A stretch of DNA of 10,768 bases from JBCBJZ01 sp038522635 (GCA_038522635.1 JBCBJZ010000125.1:1-10768), one strand, 5' to 3'. Shown: positions 1-7,367, numbered from the stretch's first letter. Notes: a model not told the origin generated them from the letters alone. A program made the numbers and translations.

Positions 1-25
1 GAGCCGGAATTCGACCGAAGATGAT

Positions 26-1570
26 CTAAGCCGCTCGCCGCTTCGCCCGCGTACTAGGCTCGAGCCGCTTGCGACTCAAAGCTTCTTCCTCATGGTCCTG
101 CGGTGCGCCCCAGAAGGTTGCAAGCGTCGGCGCTGCGCCATCTGGAATGTGCTGATCGCGCCAGAGGAACGCTGCGATCTCGTGCAACCAAACCCGCCGC
201 CCGATCCGCGCGTACCAGCGCATGCCATGACGCAGCTTCGGGTCCGCGTGCAAATAGGTCCGCTGCAGCGCTTTCGGGCGCGCCTGCATCAGCACCTCGA
301 TCACCTTGATCCATAAGAATGTCCGCCAGGCCGGCACACGCGGGTTCGCCAACACCTGATGTTTGTAGTCCCACCGCCGTACATCGGCTTGCAGCACCTT
401 GCGGTCTTTGGCTTCACGAAAGAAAGGCGTCCAGCGATGCGGCGTCACGTGCAGCGTGATGATCTGGTCGGGGTCGTACAGCAGCAGTTGCCGGTAAGCG
501 CGCCAGTAGTCAGCCTCGCGCTCATCGGCAAAGCCGACCACCCACGACATCAGCGAAAGGATGCCCGCCTGCCGCAGTAAAGTGATGGCCTGGCGATCGG
601 TCGCCGTCGCCCCGCCCTTGCGTACCTTCTCCAAGGTCAGCGCGTCGGTGTGTTCGATCCCGATCAAGAAGCGCTCAAAGCCCGCTTGGCGATAGAGCGG
701 GAGAATGTCCGCATCGCGGACGATATCATCGGCACGCAAGGTCGCGATCATGGTCACATCGACCCGTTCAGCGATGATCGCTTCGAGCAGCCGGCGCCAT
801 TGCTTCTTGGACGTGGTCGGATTTTCATCGGCGAAACTGATCATGGTGACGCCATGCTCGCGGTGCAGGCGGCCGATCTCAGCGGCAAGTTTGACCGGAT
901 CGCGATGGCGCCAGCGGGTCCAGTAGCCACGCTGCCCGCAATAGCTGCACTGATGAGGACAGCCGCGCGAGAACTGAATCACCACACCGCGCTTGCCGCC
1001 ATAGTAGCTGTAGCGCGCATGATCGATCAGCTCCCACGCCACGCGGTACGCATCAAGATCCGCGATCATCGCTGCGGGTGCCGTCACGGTCGGCGTGCCA
1101 TCCTTGCGGAACGCAAGGCCGTTGATCGTGCGCAGGTCGACAGGCCGGCCCGTGGCCAGGGCGCGCATCAGCCGCCGGGCGGTCTCTTCCCCTTCGCCGC
1201 GCACGATGATGTCGATCGCCGGGCATACATCGAGCACCTCGCGCCAATGGTAGGTCGGAAAAATGCCGCCATAGATGATCCAGGCCGTCGGCATGGCGCG
1301 CGCGGCCTTCGCGACGAGTTGCTCCACAGTCGGGTGCGCGGAGGTCGACCCGTTATGGCCGATCAGCAGCGCGTCGGGATCGAGCGCGACCGCGCGCGCG
1401 ATGATCGTATCAAGCGGCAGGTTATCGACATCACCGTCGATCAGCGTGACGTGGTGGCCATCGTCGATCAACGGACCACCGATCGCGAGCAGGCCGAGCG
1501 GCGGTAACATCTCGCCCGGCATGCGCGAACCGATCGATTCATGAGGGGGATTGATGAGCACGATCCGCAT
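26..1570 (-). CDS. bchE: B12-binding-fold radical SAM protein, BchE type (anaerobic Mg-protoporphyrin IX monomethyl ester cyclase family)
   Basis: The start region MRIVLINPPH, the stretch PPLGLLAIGGPLIDDGH and the segment YGGIFPTYHWREVL are typical of the BchE-type cobalamin-fold radical SAM proteins. The N-terminal third (about residues 1-140) is a Rossmann-like B12-binding domain. The radical SAM domain follows, with the cluster motif CPHQCSYC (C204, C208, C211) and GFADE-type glycine-rich strands. Known members use S-adenosylmethionine and cobalamin to form the isocyclic ring of bacteriochlorophyll without oxygen, using water as oxygen donor. The length of 514 aa and the ending near ATFWGAPQ fit the family. 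The ATG at 1570 is chosen because GGTGA lies 5 nt upstream; an in-frame GTG at 1579 would add three residues. No other bch, crt or puf gene is visible, so the exact substrate is inferred from similarity; a related B12 radical SAM enzyme with another substrate is the alternative. The radical SAM assignment is firm, the bchE name less so. Confidence 0.62.
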   Translation of the reverse strand: MRIVLINPPHESIGSRMPGEMLPPLGLLAIGGPLIDDGHHVTLIDGDVDNLPLDTIIARAVALDPDALLIGHNGSTSAHPTVEQLVAKAARAMPTAWIIYGGIFPTYHWREVLDVCPAIDIIVRGEGEETARRLMRALATGRPVDLRTINGLAFRKDGTPTVTAPAAMIADLDAYRVAWELIDHARYSYYGGKRGVVIQFSRGCPHQCSYCGQRGYWTRWRHRDPVKLAAEIGRLHREHGVTMISFADENPTTSKKQWRRLLEAIIAERVDVTMIATLRADDIVRDADILPLYRQAGFERFLIGIEHTDALTLEKVRKGGATATDRQAITLLRQAGILSLMSWVVGFADEREADYWRAYRQLLLYDPDQIITLHVTPHRWTPFFREAKDRKVLQADVRRWDYKHQVLANPRVPAWRTFLWIKVIEVLMQARPKALQRTYLHADPKLRHGMRWYARIGRRVWLHEIAAFLWRDQHIPDGAAPTLATFWGAPQDHEEEALSRKRLEPSTRAKRRAA

Positions 1571-1575
1571 GGCGT

Positions 1576-2028
1576 TCACCGTGCCCGGTCAGCATGGAGG
1601 GGTCTTGGCGCGGTGATGGCCCCGCTTGAAGCGACGCCTGCCAGCACCGCCAGCGACCGCTCAAGCGCGGCCGGGGCTCTCGCACCCACCACGCCCAGCA
1701 GTGCCAGAGCGAGCAGGGCGTGAATAAAGCATGCCGCAGTTCGCTCAGGGCCTTTGCGCTCAGGGCCTATGAGCGGAGGGCCTTGGCGCTGAGGGCCTTG
1801 GCGCTCAGGACATGTCGTCCCGTCAGCGCAGACGCGCCGCACCGGTGGCACCACCATGGAGCGGCGCACACGCATCAGCGTTGTAGCACCGCCCGCGCGC
1901 GCAAGCTGGCACCCGGCAGGCTTGGCGACGACGCTGCGTGCGACAGCACGCGCGGCATGTCGCTGCAAGGCTCGCCGCGCGGCGATCGGGTGGTAGCGAG
2001 CTTCGACATCGTTCGGGTTAGCAGGCAT
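1576..2028 (-). CDS. Possible small basic protein with tandem pentapeptide repeat and hydrophobic C-terminal half
   Basis: This 150-aa reading frame is not a family I recognise. Its start is supported by a strong ribosome-binding site, GAGGAG, 7 nt upstream of the ATG. Its TGA overlaps the optional GTG start of the downstream BchE-like gene (GTGA), an arrangement typical of translationally coupled genes. The N-terminal 50 residues are arginine- and alanine-rich (MPANPNDVEARYHPIAARRA). Residues about 73-97 form a proline/glycine/arginine pentapeptide repeat of the PERQG type. A hydrophobic stretch (about 99-114, FIHALLALALLGVV) and a weaker one (about 125-138) could be membrane segments. The region also stays open on the plus strand, as happens by chance in GC-rich DNA, so the frame may be partly or wholly non-coding, or a decayed gene whose first 40 codons are the most gene-like. 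Confidence 0.4.
   Translation of the reverse strand: MPANPNDVEARYHPIAARRALQRHAARAVARSVVAKPAGCQLARAGGATTLMRVRRSMVVPPVRRVCADGTTCPERQGPQRQGPPLIGPERKGPERTAACFIHALLALALLGVVGARAPAALERSLAVLAGVASSGAITAPRPLHADRAR
1740..1814. repeat. Tandem repeat, five imperfect 15-bp units
   Basis: Five head-to-tail 15-bp units occur at 1740, 1755, 1770, 1785 and 1800, with the approximate consensus GCGCTCAGGGCCTTG. Because the unit is a multiple of three, it keeps the minus-strand frame open and gives a five-residue repeat (PERQG, PQRQG, PPLIG, PERKG, PERTA). The third unit is the most diverged (GAGCGGAGGGCC). It lies inside the possible small protein at 1576-2028. Confidence 0.85.
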
Positions 2029-2338
2029 CGGTTCACTCCTCAAAGCCATCAGGGCCTTCACGAGCGATCCTCTCACCTGCAACTGCGCCGTCCGGGAAGG
2101 CGCCAACACGCGCCCCTTCCGCCCGCAAACCGCACAGCTGCTTCACCCTGGTCGCGAACGTGTGCTGACGCCGCCGGTGTTGCGGACGCGCTTGTCCAGG
2201 GCGCGTGGCAGGATGTGTGGCGACGTCCCTCTATCGTGGCGCGCCGATTGCACGCATCACGGAAGGGGACGGTCGCAAACGTGCCCCGGATCAGGTCTAA
2301 ACGTGGGCGCGGGTGAACAGCGCAAGGAGGAAGGTGCG
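2029..2338. other. Divergent intergenic region between the small minus-strand ORF and the XRE regulator
   Basis: These 310 nt hold no convincing gene, and the reading frames here are long only because the DNA is GC-rich. The start-proximal part of the XRE reading frame upstream of 2339 has cysteine- and arginine-rich, non-family sequence and no ribosome-binding site. The region should contain the promoters of both flanking genes, but I see no clear -35/-10 pair. AAACGTG occurs twice near the XRE start, and AACGTG once more at 2157-2162. Confidence 0.5.
2277..2305 (+). promoter_or_regulatory. Paired AAACGTG direct repeats upstream of the XRE gene (operator candidate)
   Basis: AAACGTG occurs at 2277-2283 and again at 2299-2305, 22 bp apart, about two helical turns. 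Both copies lie within 65 bp of the ATG of the XRE-type regulator. Repeats at this spacing suit a dimeric DNA-binding protein, so autoregulation is possible. This is inference from spacing and position only; a 7-bp repeat can arise by chance. Confidence 0.25.
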
Positions 2339-3091
2339 ATGGTTATGGCCGACGGCGGCTTCGATATGGGGACCCTCACTCACCGGGTGCGCGAAGAATT
2401 GGCGCGCCGGCGCATTTCGCGTCAACGGCTCGCCGACGATGCCCGCATTTCCCTGTCGACGCTTGAAAAGGGCCTCTCCGGTCAGCGCCCGTTCACCTTC
2501 GCGACCCTGGTGCGACTTGAACAGGCACTCGACATCTCGCTGCGTGATTTGCCCGAGCATGGGCAACCCGCCCCCACGCGCGCGGCAGGCACAGCTTCCG
2601 GCGATCTTGGCAGTTATACGCGCGCAGCCGTCACTTGGCTGGAGGGCGACCACCTCACCCTGCGCCCCTCTTTCGGCGAAGCCGCTGCCGTCTACGCCTA
2701 CCGCACCACCATCCGCTGGGATGACACGGAAGATTGCCTCACCTTCAGCGAAGGCGGCCGCGTCGATAAGGAGTTCGCCCAGTTCGGCAACGTCGCCATC
2801 CCCCACCAGTCCGGCCACATCTACCTCGTCACCAACCGTCACGGGCAACATCGCATGGTGGTGCTGACGCGACCGCTGATCACGGGCGAGATGTTCGGCG
2901 TGCTGACAACGCTCCAGGCGGGGCAGGGGGCGCATCTGATGCCGACAGCAACCCCGATCGTGCTGCGGCCCGTGCGCGATGGCGAAACACCGAGCTACGG
3001 GCGCGTCACCCGCGACGACGTCAACTACGCGGCCTATCGCACGTTGCTCGACCGCACCATCGGCGAAGGGTTCGCGCAGGTGCTGACCTGA
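2339..3091 (+). CDS. XRE-family transcriptional regulator with unrecognised C-terminal domain
   Basis: This 250-aa protein has an N-terminal helix-turn-helix of the XRE/Cro type at about residues 13-72. The recognition region reads ISRQRLADDARISLSTLEK, followed by LSGQRPFTFATLVRLEQAL. A short proline/alanine-rich linker follows (about 73-90). The C-terminal domain (about 91-250) is rich in predicted beta strands, tryptophan and tyrosine, and I cannot assign it to a known sensor family; it may bind a ligand or mediate oligomerisation. The ATG at 2339 is preferred because AAGGAGG lies 8 nt upstream; the frame stays open further upstream but without a ribosome-binding site. Its stop lies only 4 nt from the convergent dnaJ stop. 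The target genes are unknown; the BchE-like gene transcribed away from it is one possibility. Confidence 0.85.
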   Translation: MVMADGGFDMGTLTHRVREELARRRISRQRLADDARISLSTLEKGLSGQRPFTFATLVRLEQALDISLRDLPEHGQPAPTRAAGTASGDLGSYTRAAVTWLEGDHLTLRPSFGEAAAVYAYRTTIRWDDTEDCLTFSEGGRVDKEFAQFGNVAIPHQSGHIYLVTNRHGQHRMVVLTRPLITGEMFGVLTTLQAGQGAHLMPTATPIVLRPVRDGETPSYGRVTRDDVNYAAYRTLLDRTIGEGFAQVLT

Positions 3092-3095
3092 CCGT

Positions 3096-4241
3096 TTAGG
3101 TGTTCTTGTCGGCGAAGAACTCTTTCATCTTGGCGAAAAAGCCTTCCGATTGCGGGTTCGTGCCCTTGCTCGATTCCGCCTCGAACTGCTCCAGCAAATC
3201 GCGCTGCTTGCGCGTGAGGTTCTTCGGCGTCTCAACGTCGATCTGGATGTAAAGATCACCCTTCATCTTCGAGCGCAGCACGGGCATGCCCTTGCCGCGC
3301 AGCCGAAACTGCTTCGCGCTCTCCGAGCCTTCGGGCACTTTCACCCGCGTGCGCCCGCCATCGACGGTTGGCACCTCGATCTGGCCGCCGAGCGCTGCGG
3401 TGGTCATCGAGATCGGCACATTGCAAAACAGGTCTGAGCCATCGCGCTGGAAAAACGTATGCGGCGCGATCGACAGGAAGATGTAGAGATCGCCACTGGG
3501 CCCACCGCGCAAGCCCGCTTCGCCCTCGCCGGCGAGCCGGATGCGCGTGCCATCCTCGACGCCGGCCGGAATGTTCACCGAAAGCGTACGCTCCTTCGTG
3601 ACGCGCCCGGCGCCATCGCAATCGGGGCAGGGATCATCGATCACTTCGCCGCGCCCATGGCAAACAGGGCAGGTCCGTTCGATCGTGAAAAAGCCCTGGC
3701 TTGCGCGAACCTTGCCCATGCCGCCGCACGTCTGACAGGTGGTCGGCTGCGTGCCGGCTTTCGCGCCTGACCCACCGCATGTTTCGCAGGTGACGCTGGT
3801 CGGCACGTGAATTTGCGCCGTCTTGCCGCTGAAGGCTTCGTCGAGGTTGATTTCCATGTTGTAGCGCAGGTCCGCGCCGCGCTCTCGTCCATCGCGCGTG
3901 CCGGTGCGCCGGCCACCCATGAACTCGCCGAACAGGTCATCGAAGATGTCCGACATGGACGATGAAAACTCAGGGCCGAAGCCGCCGCCGGGGCCACCGC
4001 GTCCACCCATCCCGTTTTCGAAAGCGGCATGTCCGAACTGATCGTACGCAGCACGCTTTTGCGGATCTTTGAGGACGTCGTAGGCCTCGCTCACCGCCTT
4101 AAAGCGGACTTCGGCGTCAGCATCGTCGCGGTTGTGGTCGGGGTGGTATTTTTTCGCAAGCCGGCGGTAGGCGGACTTCAGCGCACTGTCGTCGGCCCCC
4201 CGTTCGACGCCCAACGTTTCATAGTAGTCCGGTTTGGCCAT
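3096..4241 (-). CDS. dnaJ: Chaperone protein DnaJ (Hsp40 co-chaperone)
   Basis: DnaJ delivers unfolded proteins to DnaK and stimulates its ATPase in the cytoplasm. This 381-aa protein has the full type I layout: a J domain (residues 5-70) with the HPD motif at 33-35, a Gly/Phe-rich region (about 77-110), a zinc-binding domain with four CXXCXGXG motifs (cysteines 152/155, 169/172, 191/194, 205/208), and C-terminal substrate-binding domains through about residue 345. The length is normal for the family. The ATG at 4241 gives the usual start MAKPDYYETLGV; an in-frame TTG at 4256 would add five residues but is not typical. It follows dnaK on the same strand after 235 nt, so it is probably cotranscribed from the heat-shock promoter ahead of dnaK. 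No room for its own terminator exists before the convergent XRE gene, whose stop is 4 nt away. Confidence 0.98.
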   Translation of the reverse strand: MAKPDYYETLGVERGADDSALKSAYRRLAKKYHPDHNRDDADAEVRFKAVSEAYDVLKDPQKRAAYDQFGHAAFENGMGGRGGPGGGFGPEFSSSMSDIFDDLFGEFMGGRRTGTRDGRERGADLRYNMEINLDEAFSGKTAQIHVPTSVTCETCGGSGAKAGTQPTTCQTCGGMGKVRASQGFFTIERTCPVCHGRGEVIDDPCPDCDGAGRVTKERTLSVNIPAGVEDGTRIRLAGEGEAGLRGGPSGDLYIFLSIAPHTFFQRDGSDLFCNVPISMTTAALGGQIEVPTVDGGRTRVKVPEGSESAKQFRLRGKGMPVLRSKMKGDLYIQIDVETPKNLTRKQRDLLEQFEAESSKGTNPQSEGFFAKMKEFFADKNT

Positions 4242-4429
4242 GGCGCGGGCTTTCAAAAGCGATGGGGCGGCAAGCGGCGGATCGCTGGGACGGTGGTTCG
4301 ACGGCTAGGGTCGCAAGATCGGCGGGGAGCTTAAGAACCGCGCCACAGCATCTGAGCGGTCGACGGTGGCGCCGATGGGACGCGCGTGCGCCCTCTTCCC
4401 CCTTGGGGCAACAGCAGTGCGGCGCTCCC

Positions 4430-4449
4430 CCTCGCAACCCTGTGCGAGG
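4430..4449 (-). other. Stem-loop in the dnaK-dnaJ intergenic region
   Basis: CCTCGCA (4430-4436) and TGCGAGG (4443-4449) form a perfect 7-bp stem with a 6-nt loop, starting 27 nt after the dnaK stop on the transcribed strand. No T-run follows it, so it is not a standard intrinsic terminator. It could protect the dnaK message or lower the amount of dnaJ relative to dnaK. The rest of the 235-nt spacer shows no gene. Confidence 0.4.
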
Positions 4450-4476
4450 TGGACCACCGCACCGCCTTTTGTCAGA

Positions 4477-6405
4477 TTAGGCCGACTTCTTCTTGTCGTC
4501 CTTGACCTCTTCGAAGTCGGCATCGACCACGTCGTCGCCCTCATCACGCTTGGCGTCCGCTTCGTCGGCTTCGGGCGCATCACCGCCGGCCTGCTGGCCG
4601 CCGTAAAGCGCTTCGCCGAGCTTCATCGACGCCTGCATGAGCTCATCTGTCTTGGTCTTGATCAGCGCGCCATCTTCGCCTTTGGCCGCTTCTTCAAGGG
4701 CGCTCACCGCATCCTCGATCGCGGTCTTTTCAGCATCGCCGACCTTGTCGCCAACCTCGCCCAGCGTCTTGCGGGTGCTATCGATAAGCGATTCAGCCTT
4801 GTTGCGTGCTTCCACCAACTCGCGGCGCTTCTTGTCTTCTTCCGAGTGCGCCTCGGCATCCTTGATCATCTGATCGATGTCCTGATCGCTCAGGCCACCT
4901 GACGGCTCGATGCGGATCGACTGTTCCTTGTTGGTCGCCTTGTCCTTGGCTGACACGTTGACGAGGCCATCGGCGTTGATGTCGAAGGTCACCTCGATCT
5001 GCGGCATGCCGCGCGGTGCAGGCGGAATGCCCACAAGGTCGAACTGGCCGAGGAACTTGTTGTCCGCCGCCATCTCACGTTCGCCCTGGCTAACACGGAT
5101 CGTCACCGCGCTTTGCCCATCTTCGGCCGTCGAGAACGTCTGGCTCTTCTTCGTGGGGATCGTCGTGTTGCGATCGATCAGCCGCGTGAACACACCGCCC
5201 AGCGTCTCAATGCCGAGCGACAACGGCGTCACATCAAGCAGCAGCACATCCTTGACGTCGCCCTTCAGAACGCCGCCCTGAATGGCTGCGCCCACGGCAA
5301 CGACTTCGTCCGGGTTCACGCCCTGATGTGGCTCCTTGCCGAAGAACGTCTTCACAGCCTCCTGGATCTTCGGCATGCGCGTCATGCCGCCGACGAGCAC
5401 CACTTCATCGATGTCGGCCGCCTTCAGGCCCGCATCGGAAAGCGCACGCTTACAAGGCTCGATCGTCCGCTTGACGAGATCGGACACCAGGCTCTCCAGC
5501 TTGGCGCGCGACAGCTTCATCGTCAGGTGGAGCGCCGACTTGGTATTCGGGTCCATCGCGATAAAGGCTTCGTTGATCTCCGTCTGCGTGGTGGAGGAGA
5601 GCTCCTTTTTCGCTTTCTCAGCCGCTTCCTTCAGGCGCTGCAGCGCAAGCTTTTCCTGCTTGAGGTCGATGCCGTGCTCTTTTTTGAACTCGTCAGCGAG
5701 GTAATTGACGAGCAGCATGTCAAAGTCTTCGCCGCCCAGGAAGGTATCCCCGTTCGTCGACTTCACCTCAAACACGCCATCGCCAATCTCGAGGATCGAG
5801 ATATCGAACGTGCCCCCGCCAAGGTCGTAGACGGCGATCATGCGCGAACTCTCGCCCTTATCGAGCCCGTAGGCGAGGGCGGCCGCGGTCGGCTCGTTGA
5901 TGATGCGCAGGACTTCGAGGCCCGCAATCTTGCCCGCATCCTTCGTGGCCTGGCGTTGCGCGTCGTTGAAGTAGGCTGGCACCGTGATCACGGCTTGCGT
6001 GACGGTTTCGCCGAGCTTGGCTTCTGCCGTTTCCTTCATCTTTTGCAGGATGAAAGCTGAAATCTGCGAGGGCGAATACGTCTTGCCGTGGGCTTCGGCC
6101 CAGGCATCGCCGTTGTCGGCTTTGACGATCTGGTAAGGCACCATGGCCTTGTCTTTTTCCACCGTCGGATCGTCGTAGCGCCGTCCGATCAGGCGCTTGA
6201 TCGCGAACAGCGTGTTCTCCGGGTTGGTGACAGCCTGGCGGCGCGCGGGAAGGCCGACGAGGCGCTCGCCATCTTCCGTGAACGCAACGATCGAAGGGGT
6301 GGTGTTCGCGCCTTCAGCGTTTTCCAGCACGCGCGGGTTGCCACCGTCCATCACGGCCACGCACGAGTTCGTCGTGCCAAGGTCGATCCCGATCACTTTT
6401 GACAT
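4477..6405 (-). CDS. dnaK: Chaperone protein DnaK (Hsp70)
   Basis: DnaK is the ATP-driven Hsp70 chaperone that binds exposed hydrophobic peptides in the cytoplasm, working with DnaJ and GrpE. The 642-aa sequence is complete and normal in length. The ATPase domain shows the phosphate-1 motif IDLGTTNS (residues 7-14), the catalytic lysine K70, E171, the phosphate-2 motif VYDLGGGTFD (192-201) and the adenosine motif VVLVGGMTRMP (335-345). The interdomain linker and start of the substrate-binding domain read DVLLLDVTPLSL (386-397). The C-terminus is acidic and ends in DADFEEVKDDKKKSA, close to the conserved Hsp70 tail. AGAGGA lies 10 nt upstream of the ATG. It is the first gene of a dnaK-dnaJ unit and has a 5' leader of more than 120 nt with promoter-like elements. 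GrpE is not in the window. Confidence 0.99.
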   Translation of the reverse strand: MSKVIGIDLGTTNSCVAVMDGGNPRVLENAEGANTTPSIVAFTEDGERLVGLPARRQAVTNPENTLFAIKRLIGRRYDDPTVEKDKAMVPYQIVKADNGDAWAEAHGKTYSPSQISAFILQKMKETAEAKLGETVTQAVITVPAYFNDAQRQATKDAGKIAGLEVLRIINEPTAAALAYGLDKGESSRMIAVYDLGGGTFDISILEIGDGVFEVKSTNGDTFLGGEDFDMLLVNYLADEFKKEHGIDLKQEKLALQRLKEAAEKAKKELSSTTQTEINEAFIAMDPNTKSALHLTMKLSRAKLESLVSDLVKRTIEPCKRALSDAGLKAADIDEVVLVGGMTRMPKIQEAVKTFFGKEPHQGVNPDEVVAVGAAIQGGVLKGDVKDVLLLDVTPLSLGIETLGGVFTRLIDRNTTIPTKKSQTFSTAEDGQSAVTIRVSQGEREMAADNKFLGQFDLVGIPPAPRGMPQIEVTFDINADGLVNVSAKDKATNKEQSIRIEPSGGLSDQDIDQMIKDAEAHSEEDKKRRELVEARNKAESLIDSTRKTLGEVGDKVGDAEKTAIEDAVSALEEAAKGEDGALIKTKTDELMQASMKLGEALYGGQQAGGDAPEADEADAKRDEGDDVVDADFEEVKDDKKKSA

Positions 6406-6537
6406 AAAGGTTCAGTCCTCTCTTTGCGTCGGCGGACCGCGTGGGCCCTGATGGCACCCAGCGCTGAGCGCGGCCGGTCTACACCGGACGTCCACGCCCG
6501 CCGCGGTCCCCAAAAGTTCGTGTTAGCGTCACTGCGG

Positions 6538-6566
6538 TATATAGGGATCGGCCGTTAGGGCCGCAA
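6538..6566 (-). promoter_or_regulatory. Candidate promoter for dnaK-dnaJ (sigma70-like, also resembling the alphaproteobacterial RpoH consensus)
   Basis: On the minus strand, TTGCGG (6561-6566) is separated by 17 nt from TATATA (6538-6543). Read against the alphaproteobacterial heat-shock consensus CTTG-N17/18-CYTATNTNNG, the same site gives GTTG-N18-CCTATATACC, with one mismatch in the -35 and a shifted final G. Transcription from here would leave a leader of roughly 125 nt before dnaK. The assignment rests on motif matching only. Confidence 0.45.
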
Positions 6567-6581
6567 CGCCACGCATTCAAG
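6554..6581 (-). promoter_or_regulatory. Alternative RpoH-like promoter for dnaK
   Basis: A second heat-shock-like pair on the minus strand is CTTGAA (6576-6581), a perfect -35 for sigma32, with CCCTAAC (6554-6560) 15 nt downstream as a partial -10. It overlaps the other candidate, and the two may be alternatives or tandem promoters. No CIRCE element (TTAGCACTC-N9-GAGTGCTAA) is seen, so HrcA control is not indicated. Confidence 0.35.
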
Positions 6582-6596
6582 TGCTGTGGCGCACTT
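6579..6596. promoter_or_regulatory. Inverted repeat between dnaK and alkB
   Basis: AAGTGC (6579-6584) and GCACTT (6591-6596) form a perfect 6-bp inverted repeat with a 6-bp spacer (TGTGGC). It lies in the divergent dnaK/alkB intergenic region and overlaps the CTTGAA element of the RpoH-like candidate. It could be a protein-binding site affecting either gene, but nothing identifies the protein. Confidence 0.25.
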
Positions 6597-6692
6597 ACAC
6601 CGCGCTGTGGACAGGTGATGCATGTGAGCAGCCGGCGGGCGATTTCAACCTTCGCCATGCCTGCACGGCTTACCGCATAAAGGAAAAAGACC

Positions 6693-7316
6693 ATGCGCGA
6701 CGGCGTGGTGCTTTACAAAAACCACCTGGATCGCGCAGCCCAGGTCGCGATCCTTGATGATGTGCGCGCATGCCTTGCGCTCGCGCCCTTTTACCACCCC
6801 TCCATGCCGCGCACCGGCAGGCCGCTATCGGTACGCATGACCAATTGTGGCCCGCTTGGCTGGGTCGCCGACAAGACCGGCTATCGCTACCAGCCGCTGC
6901 ACCCTGAGACCGAGGCGCCCTGGCCGGCGATCCCCGCAAGCATCATGGACGTGTGGCACGCGGTTTCCGGCTTTGCACATCCGGCACAAGCCTGTTTGGT
7001 CAATCACTACACGCAGCGCGCGAAGCTGGGCCTCCACAAGGATAGCGATGAAGAGCACGTCGATGCGCCGGTGGTTTCCGTTTCGCTCGGCGATGACGCC
7101 GTCTTCGCGATCGGCGGGCTGAAACGAGCTGACCCGAAGGAGCGGGTCACGCTGACGTCCGGCGATGTGCTGGTGTTCGGCGGCGCATCGCGGCTGATTT
7201 ATCACGGCATCGACCGGATCAAGCCGGGCACGAGCGATCTGCTGAGCGCCACAGGCATTGATCCCGCTGGCGGGCGGCTCAACCTTACGCTGCGCCATGT
7301 CAGCTACGACATTTAG
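6693..7316 (+). CDS. alkB: DNA/RNA oxidative demethylase AlkB (2-oxoglutarate/Fe(II) dioxygenase)
   Basis: AlkB removes methyl groups such as those of 1-methyladenine and 3-methylcytosine from DNA and RNA, using Fe(II), oxygen and 2-oxoglutarate. The 207-aa protein matches the E. coli type throughout. It has the substrate/cofactor stretch NHY (104-106), iron ligands H115 and D117 in LHKDSDE and H171 in YHG, and the 2-oxoglutarate-binding arginines R195 and R201 in GRLNLTLRH. The spacing between the first and last histidine ligands (56 residues) equals that in E. coli AlkB. The block PVVSVSLGDDAVFAIGGLKR is strongly conserved. AAAGGAAA precedes the ATG by about 9 nt. The gene is divergent from dnaK and convergent with the small gene at 7368-7715. 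There is no adjacent ada gene, so induction by alkylation damage cannot be judged from this window. Confidence 0.96.
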   Translation: MRDGVVLYKNHLDRAAQVAILDDVRACLALAPFYHPSMPRTGRPLSVRMTNCGPLGWVADKTGYRYQPLHPETEAPWPAIPASIMDVWHAVSGFAHPAQACLVNHYTQRAKLGLHKDSDEEHVDAPVVSVSLGDDAVFAIGGLKRADPKERVTLTSGDVLVFGGASRLIYHGIDRIKPGTSDLLSATGIDPAGGRLNLTLRHVSYDI

Positions 7317-7367
7317 GTGGCGCTGCCGGCCGGTCCCGAAAGAACACGGACGGTAGGCCACAAGCGC

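Noticed and set aside
18..28. AAGATGATCTA near the left edge, with its inverse at 10746-10756 near the right edge
   Set aside because: An 11-base inverted match at arbitrary window ends is weak evidence for an element boundary. No target-site duplication, transposase or integrase is present.
650..1507. Long plus-strand open frame (285 codons) opposite the BchE-like gene
   Set aside because: It is the antisense shadow of a well-conserved coding region in GC-rich DNA. Its product is rich in Arg/Asp/His with no recognisable motif.
2162..2338. Upstream in-frame extension of the XRE regulator (59 more residues)
   Set aside because: The extension is cysteine/arginine-rich, has no ribosome-binding site at its first codon, and AAGGAGG sits 8 nt before the ATG at 2339.
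2029..2338. PpsR/CrtJ-type TGT-N12-ACA sites upstream of the BchE-like gene
   Set aside because: I checked the TGT occurrences in the upstream region by eye and found no match with the required ACA at the right spacing.
5113..6060. Long plus-strand open frame (315 codons) opposite dnaK
   Set aside because: Its histidine/arginine-rich product is typical of the reverse complement of dnaK-like codons, and dnaK itself is certain.
6406..6692. CIRCE element for HrcA upstream of dnaK
   Set aside because: No TTAGCACTC-N9-GAGTGCTAA-like sequence is present. The AAGTGC/GCACTT inverted repeat has different sequence and spacing.
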